A stretch of 64,000 nucleotides of DNA from Guillardia theta CCMP2712 (lineage: Eukaryota; Cryptophyceae; Pyrenomonadales; Geminigeraceae). Under the pieces are notes generated by a model. It was not told the DNA's origin, ran no database searches, and saw only the letters and a list, made by a program, of their open reading frames with translations. Positions 22,402 through 31,877 of this stretch are shown here, piece by piece (the stretch's first letter is position 1; each line of letters begins with the position of its first letter). A program made the position numbers and the translations under genes. The stretch lies in NCBI RefSeq assembly GCF_000315625.1, contig NW_005434637.1, positions 220,554-284,553 of the forward strand, given 5' to 3'.

Positions 22402-23183
22402 AATTTTTTGAGGGGCAGATCATACAATAAATTTTTCCAAAGTGCTATGATGTTGCTATGTCCAAAAGCTATGATAACGTTGCTGTTTCCAAAAGCATGA
22501 CAAGGTTGCATGTTGTTTCGTATTGTCTCGTTGAAGCCTTGTCAGTATTCCCTGTCGACCGGTGGGTCATGGGAAGCTCCCCAACAACCCGCCATGATAG
22601 AGAAGGCTCCAAGACCGGCCGCAACCTATAGAAGCAGGAGTCAGGACCCAACATGTCATCGTGATCGATCTTGTAAGCTCAGCCATGCTACAAGAGTGTC
22701 AAGTAGCGCTCACTTTACCGGGTAAAATCGGTGCAGAGGGGTGACGCTTGCAGCCACGCCCCCGAGAACGCCACAGATCCATGCAGGAACCTGACTCCAG
22801 CAACTCAGGCAGAAGCAGAGGCAGATCAAGAGGCAGAGGAAGACGGAGACGAAGACGAAGACGAAGAGGAAGAAGAAGGGGAAGAGGCAGGAAGGCCCAC
22901 AAGGATTGCGATCATGGACAAAGACGCTTCAGGTCCTGCGAAAAAACTTGGGCAGAATCAGAATCGGAAGTGGAGGCAGAGGAGGAGGAGGAAGAAGAAG
23001 AAGTAACAAGAGCAAGAGGAATAGGAACAGGAACCGCAGGGCAAGTGGAAGGAGCAGAATGAGAAGAAAGGGAACGTCTCGCACCCTGCTAAGAAAACTC
23101 CCCCGATTGAAAATCCCGAAGAAAGAAGCGCCAGCCCGTCTGAAAGCATCATGAGCAGATGCTTATCGCCTACCCCCGAAGTT
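22402..23183. other. Low-complexity purine-rich region
   Basis: From about 22,795 to 23,070 the plus strand is dominated by AGA/GGA/GAA units, so all three frames are open (Glu-, Arg- or Lys-rich). An Arg-rich exon cannot be excluded, but no start, stop or splice pattern favours a frame. Confidence 0.4.
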
Positions 23184-23872
23184 CTAACAATCTCCCTTCC
23201 AACACATGCCTCTTTCTCCCCTCCTCTCCCTTGACCCTGTGCCTCCAAGGATACCGAGCTTCAATTCTGTGAGAGGAGCAAGGATGATGAGAATTAGCAA
23301 CGTTGTCGTCAAGGCTGCGAGGGCGATCAGAGTCGAGTGGGCCGCTCCTTCACTCTTACCCAACAGCACGGGGTAGTCGTGACGCTGCAGCGAAGTCGCC
23401 CCTAGCAGCACCCCACCTGAGGACCGCAGAAGGGCCGCGCTACTGGTCACGCACGTTCACTTGAAATGAGGATTTGACAACCTGCCTGTCCGAGACTCCA
23501 GGCTTGAGATTGAAGGTTGTTCGGCCCTTCCTCTGTCCCCTCAAACGCTCCGGCCAAGGTGATGAAGACAAAGGTCCATGCCAGGCATGCGACTGCCGGC
23601 GTTCGCCCATACCACACGAGGACGAAGAAGATGATGAGGATGGGTGCGGCGAGGCCCTACCGTGAGTGAAGAGTCAGAGCATGCAGTTCAGCGTGACCTC
23701 GCCAAACCTCGCGGGTGAACAAGGTCGAGATCTCATCGGGGTACCTTGACCTCTCCTTGCTCTTCGCTTCCTCGTCGCCCTCGCGATCCTCCTCCTCCTC
23801 CTCTCTCTCCGGCCGGCTGCTCAAGACCTGACTCCGTCGAAGAGCTTTCGACATGCTGATGTTTGACTTCAT
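23184..23872 (-). CDS. Multi-pass membrane protein, 3 exons, unrecognised
   Basis: Exons 23872-23708, 23656-23482 and 23416-23184 join in frame to 190 residues. The N-terminal 50 residues are charged, with a run of Glu. Exon 2 codes one or two hydrophobic helices (GLAAPILIIFFVLVWYG; VACLAWTFVFITLAGAF), then EGPNNLQSQAWSLGQAGG. Exon 3 adds ALAALTTTLLILIILAPL. The correct joins depend on the strong acceptor TTCTGCGGTCCTCAG before 23,416; without it the protein ends early. No family recognised. Confidence 0.6.
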
Positions 23873-24422
23873 CCTTCCCTTCCGTCGTTACCCTTCCCTC
23901 CCGCTCCTTCTTCCATGCGCCATTTCTGCGGCAGCACCACTGTCCTACCCTTTTAATTAGCTCGAGTCAAAGGGCAGCAGGAAGAGGAGCGGCGCCATGG
24001 CAAACAGGAGGGGAGGGGAATGTGCTAGCGAGGGGGAAGTAAAGGAGAGCAAGGAGAGTACAGGGAGAGGAGGGCGATGCTTGGAAGAGAGGAGTTGATC
24101 GATCAAAGAGATCTAGCGGCACTGCGTCCATCCTTCTCATCGCTACCTTGTGAAAGGGTTTTCGCCCGTTGTGCCTGCCATAGCTGTGTCAAGAGCATAA
24201 AGAATGAGGAGACTTTTGAGTTTCCCACCATGATGTTACATGTTCAAATGTGGAGACAATGTAGCGAGGTATTGATGTTTGTTGAGCTGACCCGTTGATA
24301 GCTCACTTGAACCATGGGGAGATACACAAGTGCACGTTCATTCGACGATCGAAGTGCAGAGGTTGGTTTGATGTCTGGACGGCAGTCAATAATGTGATGC
24401 TGTGATCATGATGTGCCTTCAG
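23873..24422. other. Intergenic or unresolved 5' part of the PRKRIP1 gene
   Basis: The first exons of the PRKRIP1-like gene should lie here, but could not be placed. No other gene was seen. Confidence 0.4.
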
Positions 24423-25311
24423 GTGCAAGCAGCTCCCACTGAGCAAGAGAAGGAAGAGGCGTCAAAGAAAGATGTCTTGGAGGTTTCGGTGCGACTCTTG
24501 TATCCTTTCGCGCTACCGTGTGCTCATTGGAGAGCAGAATGTCATGGGGTCTACAGCAGGAGCTGGCTCCGGTGACTTCCATCAGTACCGACAGGTGATC
24601 ATAGATTCTTTCTCCTGTCCCCGTCTGACCAGCCCGTGAAAGTCTCGAAGGAAAGAGATGTTCAGGTTGGCAAGGATGGAAGGAGAGGCGCGGAGACAGG
24701 TTCCCGAGCTTGCCATGTCGGCAGTGAGCTGAATTTTTCCATCTTGAAGAGAGAAAACGAGGAGTTCGAGAGGAAAAAGCGTGAGCGTGCGGAGGAGGTT
24801 GAGAAGAAGCATCAGAAGCGTGTCGAGTATGCAGATCCTCACAAGTCTTAGCTCTCCTGAACGTTTCGCTCTGCAGGAAGAGGAAAAAGAAGAAGATGAA
24901 GAAGATGAACAAGGGAGGTAGACGAACGTAAAGATGCAATGCTTCCTTTGATGGTCTGCAGCCAATGCAGGGGCAACCCAAAACCCGAGCGCAGGCAACC
25001 AGGACGCCGACGAGGATGATTCAGGAGAAGACGAGGAGGAGGAGAAGGTGTGAACTTCGCTGATTCCCGTCGTTGTTTCCCTGATTGTGTCGCAGAAAAC
25101 AAGCTTCATCGGCCCAAGCGTTCCCCATGCTCCTGTTCCTCATGAAGTGTTTGTCAACGGATCAGTGGAGGCTGAGAATGTCAGCCTGTTTGTCTTGTCT
25201 GCGGTCGGGTCTGTTGAGTTGCTTTTGTCTCAGGTCAAGGTTAAGGAAGTGCAAAACGTGCGCATCGTTGATGTTGATGTGAGAGATGCGTTGATTGCTT
25301 TCATCTTGTGA
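24423..25311 (+). CDS. PRKRIP1: PRKRIP1-like spliceosomal protein, 5' end unresolved
   Basis: Exons 24423-24482, 24538-24594, 24643-24665, 24725-24821, 24881-24917, 24962-25047 and 25096-25311 keep one frame. The diagnostic core is NVMGSTAGAGSGDFHQYR, equivalent to the GSGAGSG(E/D)FHxYR signature of PRKRIP1. It is followed by RRKEM, a basic helix (ENEEFERKKRERAEEVEKK) and a Lys/Arg block, then an acidic stretch and KTSFIGP, which parallels the PSF-M-G-R-like end of the animal protein. PRKRIP1 is a core-proximal splicing factor whose long helix lies along the catalytic spliceosome. Here the protein continues about 60 residues beyond the usual end, with a predicted beta-rich tail. Exon 3 is a 23-base microexon chosen because it preserves the conserved RR motif. 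Confidence 0.8.
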
Positions 25312-25341
25312 CGGCCCAACAGGAATTATGAAGATAGCTTC

Positions 25342-27093
25342 TCACTCTATCCCTCTCATGCTTTGACTTTCGATCGTTTTTGTGGCTGGGAGAGAGTTGC
25401 GGCCGACATGTGAAGGAGGAGAAGCGGCATCTTGCATTAAAGATGAGTGACATCGCGAGCCCTCCTCGCTCTCACCTGCGGGCCCGGCCTCGTCGAGCAC
25501 GCCCAGGGCAAGTTGAACTGTCACAGGCAGCGTCCTTTTGCCTTCTCCTCCTTCTCTCTCAAGAGTTCGCCGCAAGACAGCCTTGGCGATGGATGTCGGT
25601 CGCTCAGCCGCTGCCTTCACGATCACATCCGTCGCTGCTCTGATCCAAATGGTCAAGAGAGCGAGAGAGCAAGGCAAGGAACCTTCGCACGCCGCTGTCA
25701 CTGTCTTGCAGGCATGTCAGGAGAGCTGTCGCGAGCGTCTCGTTCCCTCCCCATGCTGCGCACACCTCCAACGTCCGCACTGCCTGCTCTCGAACTTTAG
25801 CTTCCTTGTCCTGCCGTTGGTGAGGGTCGTGAAACGAGAGCGAGCCTGCACCTTGAGCATTCGGATCAAGCGCTCGGTGCAGGAGGGGTCGGGCCCGCCG
25901 TATACTGTCTTGATGGCAGCCAAAGCAGCCAACCTGACGGCAGGGTTGCGCGAGAAGAGATGTTTCTCTATGATCCCTCGTGTGTAGCTGTCGACAACTT
26001 CTCCTCTCCTTGCGATGGTCTGCCCCGACGCGTCACACTCAGTCGGCACATGAGGAGAGGCAGGACATGCAGCTGTTGCGCCTTGAACTCGTCTTCTTCG
26101 CTGTGAGCCTCGAGGTTTCGACTCAGAATCCTAGTGAACGTTACCCTGTCTTCTTGGTCCTCAAAGCCCTCGGGAGCTGAAATCATCTGCGAAGACGAAG
26201 TGAAGAGAGGAGGATCGAGAGGGGGAGGAAGGCACCTCATACATGGCAGCCGATTGCACCTGCAGGAAGAAATCATCTCATACAGAACAACGTCATCACA
26301 AAGCTTCACCATCTTAGAATCGCTCTTCAACGCACTCATGAAAGCAAACTTGCTGCTGTCATGGTTGATGCCGAGCTTGACATGAAACTTAGAGCAGGAC
26401 AGGTAAACGCGTAATGGCATGCCTGTCGCACGAGCTTGATCGCCTCGCACTTGTCAAACATTTCAGCCTCAGGGTCTTCAAGGATGCGCAACGTCTCAAT
26501 AGCCGCAGCATTCGCCTCCCCCCCGGAACCCTTCTCGTTGCTGTGTGCCAAACAGGGATATCAGTGTTGAGACAGTCAGAGAACAAAGATGGCACTTTCC
26601 CGAGTGAGAAGACTTCATCTTTCCTGCTCAGATGCTGAATGTTTGGAGACGAGACACCGAAAAGTGTGCGAGAAGGGTTGGTGACACAAGGCCTCGAGTC
26701 ATCGTGTTTGATTTCATAAGGTAGGTTTTGAGTGACCAGGTTGTCCAAAGAAGATCTTGTTTCGGTGTACGAGTCCCTGAGATAAGATGTAGAGAGCAAG
26801 TTTGACGACGACCTTGCTTCTGACATGTCCAATGCTGTTGTTGCTCCTGCATGACCGTGCCTTTCGTCACCATCCGTTGAGTTTGCATGCGTTATGTTTC
26901 TGCCTTGTTGAGATGTCCTTTCTTGCTTTCCTTTGTACCAAGTTGGTTCTCGACTTCTGTAAGAGGATCTCAAACTTCTTTCGTCCATCTCTTCGACGTC
27001 AAAGCCATCAAATCCGAAGAATCCCTCATGGCGCAAGAAGCCCCCTTCCCCTTCCCCGTCCTCGTCCTCATCCCTCATCAAGGCAGAGGACAT
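25342..27093 (-). CDS. HEAT-repeat protein
   Basis: Exon 1 is 27093-26596 (166 codons, polar, acidic near the start), exon 2 26533-26432, and exon 3 starts at 26387; further exons run to a stop at 25342. Helical repeat units are clear: NAAAIETLRILEDPEAEMFD, SRNPAVRLAALAAIKTVYGG, DKEAKVREQAVRTLEV and DSDSGVRRAATDVIVKAAAE. The last two show the D-x-x-x-V-R...A pattern of HEAT repeats. Some 3' exon limits are tentative (47-base intron after QQLH; donor at GACGAGGCCGGGCCCGCAG). HEAT solenoids scaffold protein complexes; which one is unknown. Confidence 0.75.
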
Positions 27094-27461
27094 GATGATA
27101 GCAGCAGGCTCGAGCCTTCAGAGCTTACTCAGATGGCGGACGATCTTCATCACTCTCGTTTCTACTCGCCCTCCCCTCCTCTTCATCCCGCCTTTCCAGC
27201 CATGGACGGTAGTCACAGCAAAGGGCCTCATACCGCACAAACTCATACCGCACAAAAATGATGTGATTCGACAGGCTTTGCCAAGTCATAATGTGACAGC
27301 TACGTTAGGCGAGCTACGTTAGGCGAGGCCATGACGTCGGAGAACGATTCCTTGGTTTACTAAACATGTTTGCTGTAGCATAGAAGGCGACAACATCGCA
27401 AGCATCGTAGGGATGTTAAAAACTAGAGTTAAAGGAAGGGGTAAGCTAAAGTCGCAGGAGC
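27094..27461. other. Spacer between two minus-strand genes
   Basis: About 370 bases containing a short direct repeat (aaactcataccgcac, then gctacgttaggcga twice near 27,299-27,326). It must hold the HEAT gene promoter and the LysM gene 3' end. Confidence 0.4.
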
Positions 27462-30340
27462 TCAAACTGCCGCTGCTGAGACGCAAGAATTGGGGATTAT
27501 GCAAATCGTGTAGCCCACAGGGATCAACTCAGGTGGGGTCCTGGCGATGTCCCAGTTGTTCATGTAGATATGCTTGTCCGAAGTTCCAAATCTCTGCGCA
27601 AGGGAGGCCACGGAATCATGCGGTTCGATCTGCACATCAAGTAAGAAGCTGATCAGTGCACGAGACATAGGGATCAGTGAGGAAGTCAGAAGATTGAGGG
27701 AGGAGGCGGAAGGGAGAAGGGCGAGAAAAAAGACGAAGAAGAGCTTGTGAGGAAGGGAGTCAGACAGAACCTGGTAGAGATGGCCAATGTTGATCTCCTT
27801 GGCAGGAGGGAGGCCGATGTCAGGGTTCAGCAGGTCTGGGTTGAAGTGCCAGACTTGGAGCCAGTTGGTTGCAAATCGCGCAGCGACTTGCACAAGAGAG
27901 TCTTCACTCTGCACGTACCACTTGCAACGAGCGACGCTGATGAAGATGCACCCGAGGCTAGACTGAGCCGTTCGAAACGGACCGCCCACATCTTGAGCGA
28001 CGAAGCATACCTCACCTTGGCAATCGTTAGATAGATAATGACTGGCTGCAAGGAATTACCTGCAAACCCGCCATACATAGAATCAGGAAACCACTGCACC
28101 AGACGAGATGTGGACTTTGACAAGGCGTCATAAGGCTCAACCACATTCGAAAGGAATGTTGCTCCCGTCAACGTCAGCCCTTGGGTGTCGAAGGAGATGG
28201 CGACCACCTCGTCCGCGTGATTGATATCTCTGAAAGTCACATTGAAGTAAAGTAATTTGCCCATGGTGGTGCTAAGATTTACATGAGGCACAAAGCTGGG
28301 TCCCGGATCTTGACGAATGTTATAGAGGATACATCTTTGCGTCGAGGAAAGAGCAGCTGTTGGCTGTTGCCAGTATGTTCCAACGTAACAAAAAACATAA
28401 TACCCTGCATATTCTGGGACCCACCGAAGGCTCCTTTGTATGATATTGATGCTCACCGTTGAAAAGTACAAGGGAGCAGTGAGAAACGGCGATGAAACGT
28501 TGTACCACGATGGGCGCATGGAAAACGAAATGTTGGTGATAGCTGGACCATTGCCTCGCTTGAACAGAATGAAGCCCATCTCGTTAAACTTGGAAGAACA
28601 TCCTGTTGTAGCCCCAGGAACAACATAGTAACCATCTGCAGTCTTTTGGTTAACTTCCGTTCTAGACTTCGTTACGAACAACTCAGTTACGGCAGGATCA
28701 CTCGAGCTCCTTTTCACCCACATAGAGACAAATAAACTTCCGTTGTTCACCAAATTGTGAGCCGCATAAGTCAAGGACGAAGATAGAGCATTGGGGTATA
28801 TGTCATTCATGGTATAGCTACCGTTTTTCAGAATCGGGCGATATCCTGAATTCCAAAGATCAAGAGCCCCAGGCGCATTCAAGAATTGATAGCTTCGAGA
28901 ATTCGTCTGACTTTTTGATTCAGGATTGTCACAGACGAGGACGATATCCACAATCGCGTCAGAGCCTGTCGATGCGAGCGAAGCTCCTGGAGGCAAGCCA
29001 TTCGACGGCATTCCAGCCACCTGCTGAGATTGATCCGGTCTGTAGGTTCTAGTTGCTTCAACTGTAAGATTTGAAAACACGTAGTTCAAGACGAGTGGCT
29101 GCATCTGAGGATTTTTTACAGTGACTGGTGTCGAGATAGAGAATCCTACCCATCCATCAACATTCTGCAAGGACTTGTCCTGGCTTGACTGGTAATCCGT
29201 ACCGTCATTTTGTACAGCAAACGGCTGCGGATCCGCGGGTATGTACTGCACTCTCAAATCTATCAGTGTGCTTGCATTGCACTGTGCATATTGCGTCTGT
29301 ATTGCGGTACAGAGATCTACACGAACCACAAGCTGGCGAATTCCAGTACCTGCTCCAACAGTAACAAGGCCGTTGTTGTCGATGCTAGCTCCGGACATCA
29401 CCGTGAATTCAGAATCAGGCAAATCCAAATCACTTGCTTTTGCCAATTGATAGGTAATGCTCACATCGGTATTATCATCAACAGGATAATTCGTATTTCC
29501 ACCGGACAAAACCTTCAATGGGACCCCACCCAAAGCAAATGCATCCTTGGCCAAAACATTGAAACTTCCACCGTTACTCTGACTCACCGTCACCACGGGG
29601 AGCGTGCGGGCAACGAGTGAGCTGTGCCTGTTGGTCAAGTCCACGTACGAGACCAATTTATACACTTTGTTGCTGTTGACTGCAAGGTCCTGACCCCTGC
29701 AGCAGCCCACAAACGACGCCTTCCAGGGTGTGTTCCAGTACGGCTGATTCGCATCAAGGGAAGATCCCGTGGAAGCTTGGTAGCTGCATTAGGTGTGATC
29801 GTGCTGATATGACATGTAAGAAATACAAGAATCACCTGAAGCCTGTCGGATAAAAGTTGGTCTTGCCAACCGGATTGTACGGAGTGGAATACGTGTGGCG
29901 AATCATTGTAGTTCCCATAATCCAATTCTCCGACTTCGAAAAGGCGGTGACAACAATATCAACGAAGTACTGCTTTCCATCACCTGAAACACTTGCTTTC
30001 ACTTTATGGGATGGTATCATAGGAACAGACCTGTGTAGAACAAGATTTGAGAAGTTCCTGATCCGGTGTTGGAATTGCTACCAAAGTATACACCAGTCAA
30101 CCTGACTTTGTCTCCAACCACCGGGTAATCATCACTTCTAGGATTGTTGCTTTTGCTTACAAAAACCCACTGAAAATTACGACCCCATGCTGTTACCAAT
30201 TCAAAATCAACCGTGTTGGGTGCAACTCCCGTTTCGTTCACCGAGCGCCACGACAAAGAACCAAATCGATATGAGCCGGCACAGAAATCAAAGAGAGACA
30301 AGCAGAGTGCGAAAGATAGTGCCCATGTTGCCTTCGACAT
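27462..30340 (-). CDS. Secreted protein with C-terminal tandem LysM domains
   Basis: Five exons (30340-30031, 29983-29836, 29783-28016, 27920-27771, 27629-27462) join in frame to 847 residues. Residues 1-22 are a signal peptide (MSKATWALSFALCLSLFDFC). The first 230 residues form a beta-rich domain with SYRFGSLSWRSVNETGV and a SFVGCCRGQDLAVNS motif that I have seen at the start of other algal or protist extracellular proteins. A long N-glycosylation-site-rich beta region follows. The last 106 residues hold two LysM modules: WYVQSEDSLVQVAARFATNW and VASLAQRFGTSDKH, each ending in an N-x-x-x-P...G-I-like turn. LysM binds GlcNAc polymers (chitin, peptidoglycan), so a wall- or bacteria-facing role is likely (inference). 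There is no membrane anchor. Confidence 0.82.
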
Positions 30341-30406
30341 TGCTTCGCCGCCCTCAACGCGAGGAGCCTTTTCAGTATCTCCAGTCCCACTCCACCTGCA
30401 TAGAAC

Positions 30407-30724
30407 TCAACAAACGACACATCCAAGCAAGCGGGGTGACGCATGACTTTCACAACATAAGCAGCAAAGGGGATTAAAACTCAAAAACATTTTTAAGAAC
30501 CAAGAGATGTTTAAGAACCAAGAGATGAGAACAACACAAACCGCTGCTGCAACTTGACATCCCACACAGAGAAAGCTCAACATCTGCCACTCAAGTCCAT
30601 ACCACATAACCTTTTCAAGAATGCAAGCCCGACTCTCAACAACACTATCTGAACTGTTCTCAACTAAGATAGGTCTCAATATTTCTAACATGATCTCGTC
30701 TCCATCAAGTTCGCAGCTGTCCAT
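30407..30724 (-). CDS. Possible small membrane protein
   Basis: A 105-codon frame, with a charged N-terminus (MDSCELDGDEIMLEILRPIL) and a hydrophobic Cys-rich second half. A 17-base direct repeat (TTCTTAAACATCTCTTGG-like, near 30,490-30,525) duplicates ISWFL within it. A donor-like AAG|GTTATG may shorten it. Weak support. Confidence 0.3.
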   Translation of the reverse strand: MDSCELDGDEIMLEILRPILVENSSDSVVESRACILEKVMWYGLEWQMLSFLCVGCQVAAAVCVVLISWFLNISWFLKMFLSFNPLCCLCCESHASPRLLGCVVC

Positions 30725-30814
30725 CTCTTCCTCAACCTACTCCCTTCCCTCTTTTACGCAATGGCCATCGCGGCTGTTGAGAGCGATTAGCTCACTCCAC
30801 CCCACCCTCTTCGA

Positions 30815-30960
30815 TTGATCGAGGAAAGTACCCGTCCTGTACAAGTACCTACCCAGTTTCCTTGATCTTTTGTGGGGACACCCACGAAATTGATAATTAA
30901 ACTACCGGTACATAACCTACCCTACCCATTGTTTTACAGTTTTGATCTACAACCGATAGG
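30815..30960. repeat. GGTACC/CCCACC-rich block (C-rich on +)
   Basis: Contains gtacctaccc, ggggacacccacg, accggtac and cctaccctaccc words, matching the 21.2 and 46.9 kb blocks. It lies upstream of the channel gene. Confidence 0.55.
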
Positions 30961-31034
30961 TCTCATCGGTACAGGTTCCAAATGTTTTGTGTATATTTGA
31001 AAAAGAAGAGGACATATTGAAATCAATAATCAAG

Positions 31035-31500
31035 TGACTGACCCGGCGTCCGGCCGGGCGATCAACCGCTGCCGGCGGCGGCGCCGCCGGGCCCGGTTGA
31101 ACTTCCGAACTTGAAGTTCACTCAGTGCGGCGAAGCAGCGGAAGCTGCCACGGAATCAGTCCTGAGTCCCGGAACCCCAGCCGAGCAGGAGCTGCTTAGT
31201 CTGACAATGCGGCCCTTCAGTTCACCGGGGGGCGGGGGCGGCCGCGCAGCCTCCGAGTCACCCGCCGGTGACCCGCCGTCGGACCCGGACGGACTCGGAC
31301 CGGTCACCCGGCACCGGCCGGGCGGGTGACCGTAGTGGCCCGGTCCCCGAGCGGCCCGCCGCGCCGGTACGCCGTGACGGTAGCTGCCACTGACCATACA
31401 CCGCCGGGCGGGTGTGACCGTCACTGGCGTGACGGACAGTGACTCACACCGTGGCACGGTGGCCCACCGTCACTCAGGAAGTGCCGGGTGACTCTCATAC
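31035..31500. repeat. GC-rich intergenic island, copy 4
   Basis: Rich in CCGGCCGGG, GTGACCGTCACTGG and CACCGTGGCACGGTGG words. Flanked on the right by an inverted repeat and a 43-base tandem repeat. Confidence 0.7.
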
Positions 31501-31523
31501 TAGTCAGTGCAGGCTTCAGACTG

Positions 31524-31657
31524 TTTACTCAAAGTCACACAGGCTTCCTGCTTAACTTTGAGTAAAGATTATTACTTCATATCAGGCTGCCTACTTAACT
31601 TTGAGTAAAGATTATTACTTCATATCAGGCTTCCTACTTAACTTTGAGTAAAGATTA
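31524..31657. repeat. 12-base inverted repeat plus 43-base tandem repeat at island edge
   Basis: TTTACTCAAAGT (31,524-31,535) pairs perfectly with ACTTTGAGTAAA (31,555-31,566). From 31,551 a 43-base unit (core CTTAACTTTGAGTAAAG) repeats 2.5 times: 31,551-31,593, 31,594-31,636 and a partial unit to about 31,657. The same core, reversed, ends the island at 16.8 kb. Confidence 0.85.
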
Positions 31658-31877
31658 AATGTGGCTGCCACCCCCAAAAGTACCGAGATAGCCAAAGGTA
31701 GGTCCGTACCCTCGGATAGCTCAGGTAACGATGGCCTGCCGCCGCTCACAGCCATGTCAGGGTTTCATGAGCTTCCAGGGATGTAGAAGAAGCATGCAGC
31801 GATAGTGAGGCTCCTCAGAAAGCGGGTTGAAGGAGTGTCCTGTTCAGTGAAGTCTGAGGTCACTTCCGCCGCTCGCC

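Noticed and set aside
24406-24981. 191-codon minus-strand frame with a hydrophobic start
   Set aside because: Antisense to the PRKRIP1-like exons, which carry a recognisable family core.
31551-31657. Possible CRISPR-like repeat array
   Set aside because: Units are contiguous tandem copies with no unique spacers, and the genome is eukaryotic.
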